Assembly: GCF_001673155.1 (NCBI RefSeq)
Contig: NZ_LZLE01000118.1
Location: 1 to 42,896 of the forward strand
Source: Mycobacterium sp. 1423905.2
GTDB taxonomy: Bacteria; Actinomycetota; Actinomycetes; Mycobacteriales; Mycobacteriaceae
Reading direction: 5' to 3'
DNA length: 42,896 nt
Notes under the pieces: model-generated
Told to the model about the DNA's origin: nothing
The model's input: the letters and a program-made list of their open reading frames with translations, nothing else
Database searches by the model: none
Translations under genes and position numbers: made by a program
Part shown: in pieces, positions 40,389-42,896 of the stretch
Numbering within the stretch: position 1 is the stretch's first letter
Layout: every line of letters begins with the position of its first letter

Positions 40389-42020
40389 TCACCCGATGAC
40401 CGCGTTGACCACCTCGCGTGCTGTCTGCTGCACCTCGGCCAAGTGATCCGGGCCCTTGAAGGACTCGGCGTAGATCTTGTAGACGTCCTCGGTCCCCGAC
40501 GGTCGAGCGGCGAACCACGCATTGGCCGTCGTCACCTTCAGCCCGCCCAGCGGTGCGCCGTTGCCGGGCGCCTCGGTCAACTTCGCCACGATCGGCTCCC
40601 CTGCGAGCTCGGTGGCGCTGACCTGTTCGGCGGACAGCCGTGACAGCCGCGCCTTCTGCTCGCGGTTGGCGGGCGCGTCGACCCGCGCATAGACCGGAGC
40701 GCCGTACTCGGCGCCCAGTTCGGCGTACCGCTGCGACGGTGTCTTGCCCGTGACGGCCAGGATTTCCGAGGCCAACAGCGCCAGGATGATCCCGTCCTTG
40801 TCGGTCGTCCATACCGAGCCGTCGCGCCGCAGGAACGACGCCCCCGCCGACTCCTCGCCGCCAAACCCGATCGAACCGCTGATCAGCCCGTCGACGAACC
40901 ACTTGAACCCGACCGGAACCTCGACCAGCTTGCGGCCCAGCCCGTTCACCACCCGGTCGATGATCGACGAGCTGACCGCGGTCTTGCCGACAGCGATACC
41001 GTCCGGCCAGTTCGGCCGATGGGTGTAGAGATAGTCGATGGCCACCGCCAGGTAGTGGTTCGGATTCAGCAGCCCCTCGTCCGGGGTGACGATGCCGTGC
41101 CGGTCGGAGTCGGCGTCGTTGCCGGTGGCGATTTGGTAGCGATCCCGGTTGGCAATCAATGACGCCATGGCATCCGGTGAACTGCAATCCATTCGGATCT
41201 TGCCGTCGTGATCCAGCGTCATGAACCGCCACGTCGCGTCGACCAATGGATTGACGACGGTCAGATCCAGCCGATGGCGCTCAGCGATCTCGCCCCAGTA
41301 ATCCACGCTGGCCCCACCCAGCGGGTCGGCGCCGATGCGAACCTGTGCGTCGCGGATCGCCGCGAGGTCCACAACGTTGGGCAGGTCGTCGACGTAGTTG
41401 CCCACGTAGTCGTGCCGTTGCACGCTGTCCAGCGCGCGGGCAAGCGGTACCCGTTGCACCGCGGCCCACCCGTCGCGCAGTATTTCGTTGGCGCGCTTGG
41501 CTATTGCGTTGGTGGCGTCGGTATCGGCCGGCCCGCCGTTGGGCGGGTTGTACTTGAAGCCGCCGTCCGGTGGCGGGTTGTGTGACGGCGTGACGACGAT
41601 GCCGTCGGCCAGCGCGTCGGTGCGGCCACGGTTGTAGGTCAAGATGGCATGGCTGACCGCGGGTGTCGGGGTGTAGCGGTCCCGCGAGTCGATCATGGCG
41701 ACGACGTCGTTGGCGGCCAGCACCTCCAAGGCCGACACCCAGGCGGGCTCGGAAAGGCCATGCGTGTCACGACCGATGAACAGCGGTCCGGTGGTGCCGT
41801 GCGCCGCCCGATACTCGACGATCGCCTGCGTGATCGCCACGATGTGCGCCTCGTTGAAGGCTCCATTGAGGGCCGAACCGCGATGCCCCGAGGTGCCGAA
41901 CACCACCTGCTGGGCGACGTTATCGGGATCGGGCTCGATCGAGTAATACGCCGTCACGAGGTGCGGCAGGTCGACGAGGTCTTCGGGCAGGGCCGGCTGT
42001 CCGGCGCGCGGGTGGGCCAT
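40389..42020 (-). CDS. pgm: Alpha-D-glucose-phosphate-specific phosphoglucomutase
   Basis: This 543-residue enzyme interconverts glucose 1-phosphate and glucose 6-phosphate. It has [11 protein letters not shown] near residue 42, the phosphoserine loop [15 protein letters not shown] with the catalytic Ser, the Mg-binding loop [10 protein letters not shown], the sugar-binding [12 protein letters not shown] and the phosphate-binding [17 protein letters not shown]. The length and ending match the mycobacterial PgmA (Rv3068c type). ATG 42020 ([15 protein letters not shown]) is used. It links the glucose 1-phosphate released by the nearby GlgP to glycolysis. It lies upstream of, and co-directional with, tRNA-Ala. 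Confidence 0.96.
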   Translation of the reverse strand: MAHPRAGQPALPEDLVDLPHLVTAYYSIEPDPDNVAQQVVFGTSGHRGSALNGAFNEAHIVAITQAIVEYRAAHGTTGPLFIGRDTHGLSEPAWVSALEVLAANDVVAMIDSRDRYTPTPAVSHAILTYNRGRTDALADGIVVTPSHNPPPDGGFKYNPPNGGPADTDATNAIAKRANEILRDGWAAVQRVPLARALDSVQRHDYVGNYVDDLPNVVDLAAIRDAQVRIGADPLGGASVDYWGEIAERHRLDLTVVNPLVDATWRFMTLDHDGKIRMDCSSPDAMASLIANRDRYQIATGNDADSDRHGIVTPDEGLLNPNHYLAVAIDYLYTHRPNWPDGIAVGKTAVSSSIIDRVVNGLGRKLVEVPVGFKWFVDGLISGSIGFGGEESAGASFLRRDGSVWTTDKDGIILALLASEILAVTGKTPSQRYAELGAEYGAPVYARVDAPANREQKARLSRLSAEQVSATELAGEPIVAKLTEAPGNGAPLGGLKVTTANAWFAARPSGTEDVYKIYAESFKGPDHLAEVQQTAREVVNAVIG

Positions 42021-42101
42021 GGCTACCAATTGTGCCCATACCGGCCGGTCCGGCCCTAGGCTGCGTAGGCGCACATTTGGCACAGCGAAGGGAAACAACC
42101 A

Positions 42102-42500
42102 GTGGCAAGCCGCGACTATCGGGAGCTGGCCGCAATTTTCGCCGGCGGAGCCGTGGGCGCGTTGACCCGGGCAGGCCTGGCCACACTCTTCGTCACCGAC
42201 CCGGCACGCTGGCCCTGGCCGACATTCATCGTCAACATCGCCGGCGCCTTTCTGGTCGGCTACTTCACCACCCGACTGCTGGAACGGCTGCCATTGTCCA
42301 GCTACCGCCGCCCCCTGCTGGGCACCGGATTCTGCGGCGGGCTCACCACCTTCTCCACGATGCAAGTCGAGACGGTGAAGATGCTCGAACACGGACATTG
42401 GGTATTGGCCACGACGTACACCGCGGTGAGCATCGCCGTCGGACTCCTGGCGGTCCATCTGGCCAGTGGACTGGTGCGCCGCGCGCGGGTGCGCGCGTGA
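42102..42500 (+). CDS. crcB1: Fluoride ion channel/exporter subunit CrcB1 (Fluc)
   Basis: This 132-residue four-helix membrane protein of the Fluc family forms dual-topology channels that expel fluoride. Family motifs are [34 protein letters not shown] (with the Asn in helix 2) and [22 protein letters not shown] (the Na-site and Phe-box region). GTG 42102 follows GAAGGGAAA. It overlaps crcB2 by 4 bases, forming the usual two-gene heterodimer pair. A TAGGCT -10-like box lies at 42055-42060. I see no fluoride riboswitch in the 81-base leader. Confidence 0.95.
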   Translation: MASRDYRELAAIFAGGAVGALTRAGLATLFVTDPARWPWPTFIVNIAGAFLVGYFTTRLLERLPLSSYRRPLLGTGFCGGLTTFSTMQVETVKMLEHGHWVLATTYTAVSIAVGLLAVHLASGLVRRARVRA

Positions 42501-42862
42501 CGGCCGCCATTTGGGTCGGTGTCGCGCTCATCGGCGGAGTCGGTTCGGTGTCGCGCTTCCTGATAGATCGCGCGGTCGCCCGGCGAGTCGCCCGATCGTT
42601 TCCGTTCGGCACCCTGACGGTAAACATCAGCGGCGCCGCGCTGCTGGGATTCCTCGGCGCACTAGCGCTTTCGAAGGACGTGGCACTCCTTGCCGGCACC
42701 GCCTTCGTCGGCGCCTACACCACCTTCTCCACCTGGATGCTCGAGACGCAACGGCTTGGCGAGGAGCGCCAGTTGCCTGCAGCGTTCGCCAACCTCGCGG
42801 TCAGCGTCGTGCTCGGGCTGGCGGCGGTGCTGGCCGGTCAATGGATTGCCGAGCATATATGA
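42497..42862 (+). CDS. crcB2: Fluoride ion channel/exporter subunit CrcB2 (Fluc)
   Basis: This 121-residue Fluc subunit is the partner of CrcB1. It has [39 protein letters not shown] with the conserved Asn, and [21 protein letters not shown] with the TTFST Phe-box motif. GTG 42497 overlaps the crcB1 stop (GTGA), and its own stop overlaps the ATG of the next gene (ATGA), so all three are translationally coupled. Paired Fluc genes usually encode oppositely oriented halves of one channel. Confidence 0.95.
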   Translation: MTAAIWVGVALIGGVGSVSRFLIDRAVARRVARSFPFGTLTVNISGAALLGFLGALALSKDVALLAGTAFVGAYTTFSTWMLETQRLGEERQLPAAFANLAVSVVLGLAAVLAGQWIAEHI

Positions 42863-42896
42863 GCGGACCGAGCTTGAAGCTGACCGCCTACTTCGG
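42859..42896 (+). CDS. DUF190 family protein, start only (Rv3071-like)
   Basis: The first 12 codons ([12 protein letters not shown]) are in the window. LKLTAYF followed by Gly is the typical opening of DUF190 proteins, which commonly follow crcB in actinobacteria and have a PII-like fold. The ATG overlaps the crcB2 stop. The rest lies beyond the window. Confidence 0.8.
   Translation, partial: MSGPSLKLTAYF

Noticed and set aside
1..42896. CRISPR arrays, insertion-sequence transposases, integrase or toxin-antitoxin genes
   Set aside because: No repeat-spacer pattern, DDE/HUH transposase motif, tyrosine/serine recombinase motif or recognisable toxin-antitoxin pair was seen on either strand.

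Overview
The window is a high-GC actinobacterial chromosome segment, almost certainly from a non-tuberculous Mycobacterium or close relative. Judged from memory, the gene order follows the M. tuberculosis Rv3051c-Rv3071 backbone: nrdE-nrdI-nrdH, an FMN reductase with a divergent TetR, dinB2, an SDR/TetR pair, cyp136, a double GntR regulator, fadE22, ligB, cstA, a DoxX protein, mmr with its TetR, then pgm, crcB1, crcB2 and the start of a DUF190 gene. GTG and TTG starts, 4-base start/stop overlaps and probable leaderless promoters (a TANNNT box 6-8 nt before the start codon) also fit mycobacteria.

Layout. 1-1364 holds the class Ib ribonucleotide reductase operon on the minus strand; its far end is broken by a fold-back inverted junction in nrdE. 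1858-7317 carries regulator/enzyme pairs and cyp136. 7329-9587 is an accessory patch: a stand-alone LeuA-type regulatory domain preceded by an elaborate RNA leader, a small lipoprotein ORF, and a MEDS plus HATPase anti-sigma-type protein. 9708-15830 is a lipid or steroid catabolism block (double GntR regulator, Ltp/DUF35 pair, FadE22, SDR). 15934-19779 has ligB and cstA. 19818-24136 adds an Hsp70-like ATPase, a GT87 mannosyltransferase and a LipL-like serine esterase. 24175-25566 is the DoxX/mmr/TetR efflux locus.

25688-38470 is a long accessory stretch: small membrane and secreted proteins, an HD protein with an alpha/beta hydrolase, glycogen phosphorylase, a CitE-like lyase, a second hydrolase, a GH6 cellulase, a Ddn-like F420 enzyme, a cyclase-ATPase-TPR protein and a Tat-exported DUF1906 protein. 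38494-40263 is a 1.8-kb insert between two copies of a 13-bp sequence, one of which is the 3' end of tRNA-Ala(GGC); it carries two membrane-protein genes I do not recognise. After the tRNA come pgm and the fluoride exporter pair.

The most interesting element is the RNA leader at 7866-7991. It combines a probably leaderless 16-codon leader peptide with a Val-Val-Val-Ala run, nested hairpins, and a GTCGGTC segment that can pair either with an upstream hairpin loop (a pseudoknot) or with a segment next to the ribosome-binding site of the LeuA-domain gene. It resembles the pseudoknot 'LEU element' predicted upstream of actinobacterial leuA genes. The second is the tRNA-Ala mini-island.
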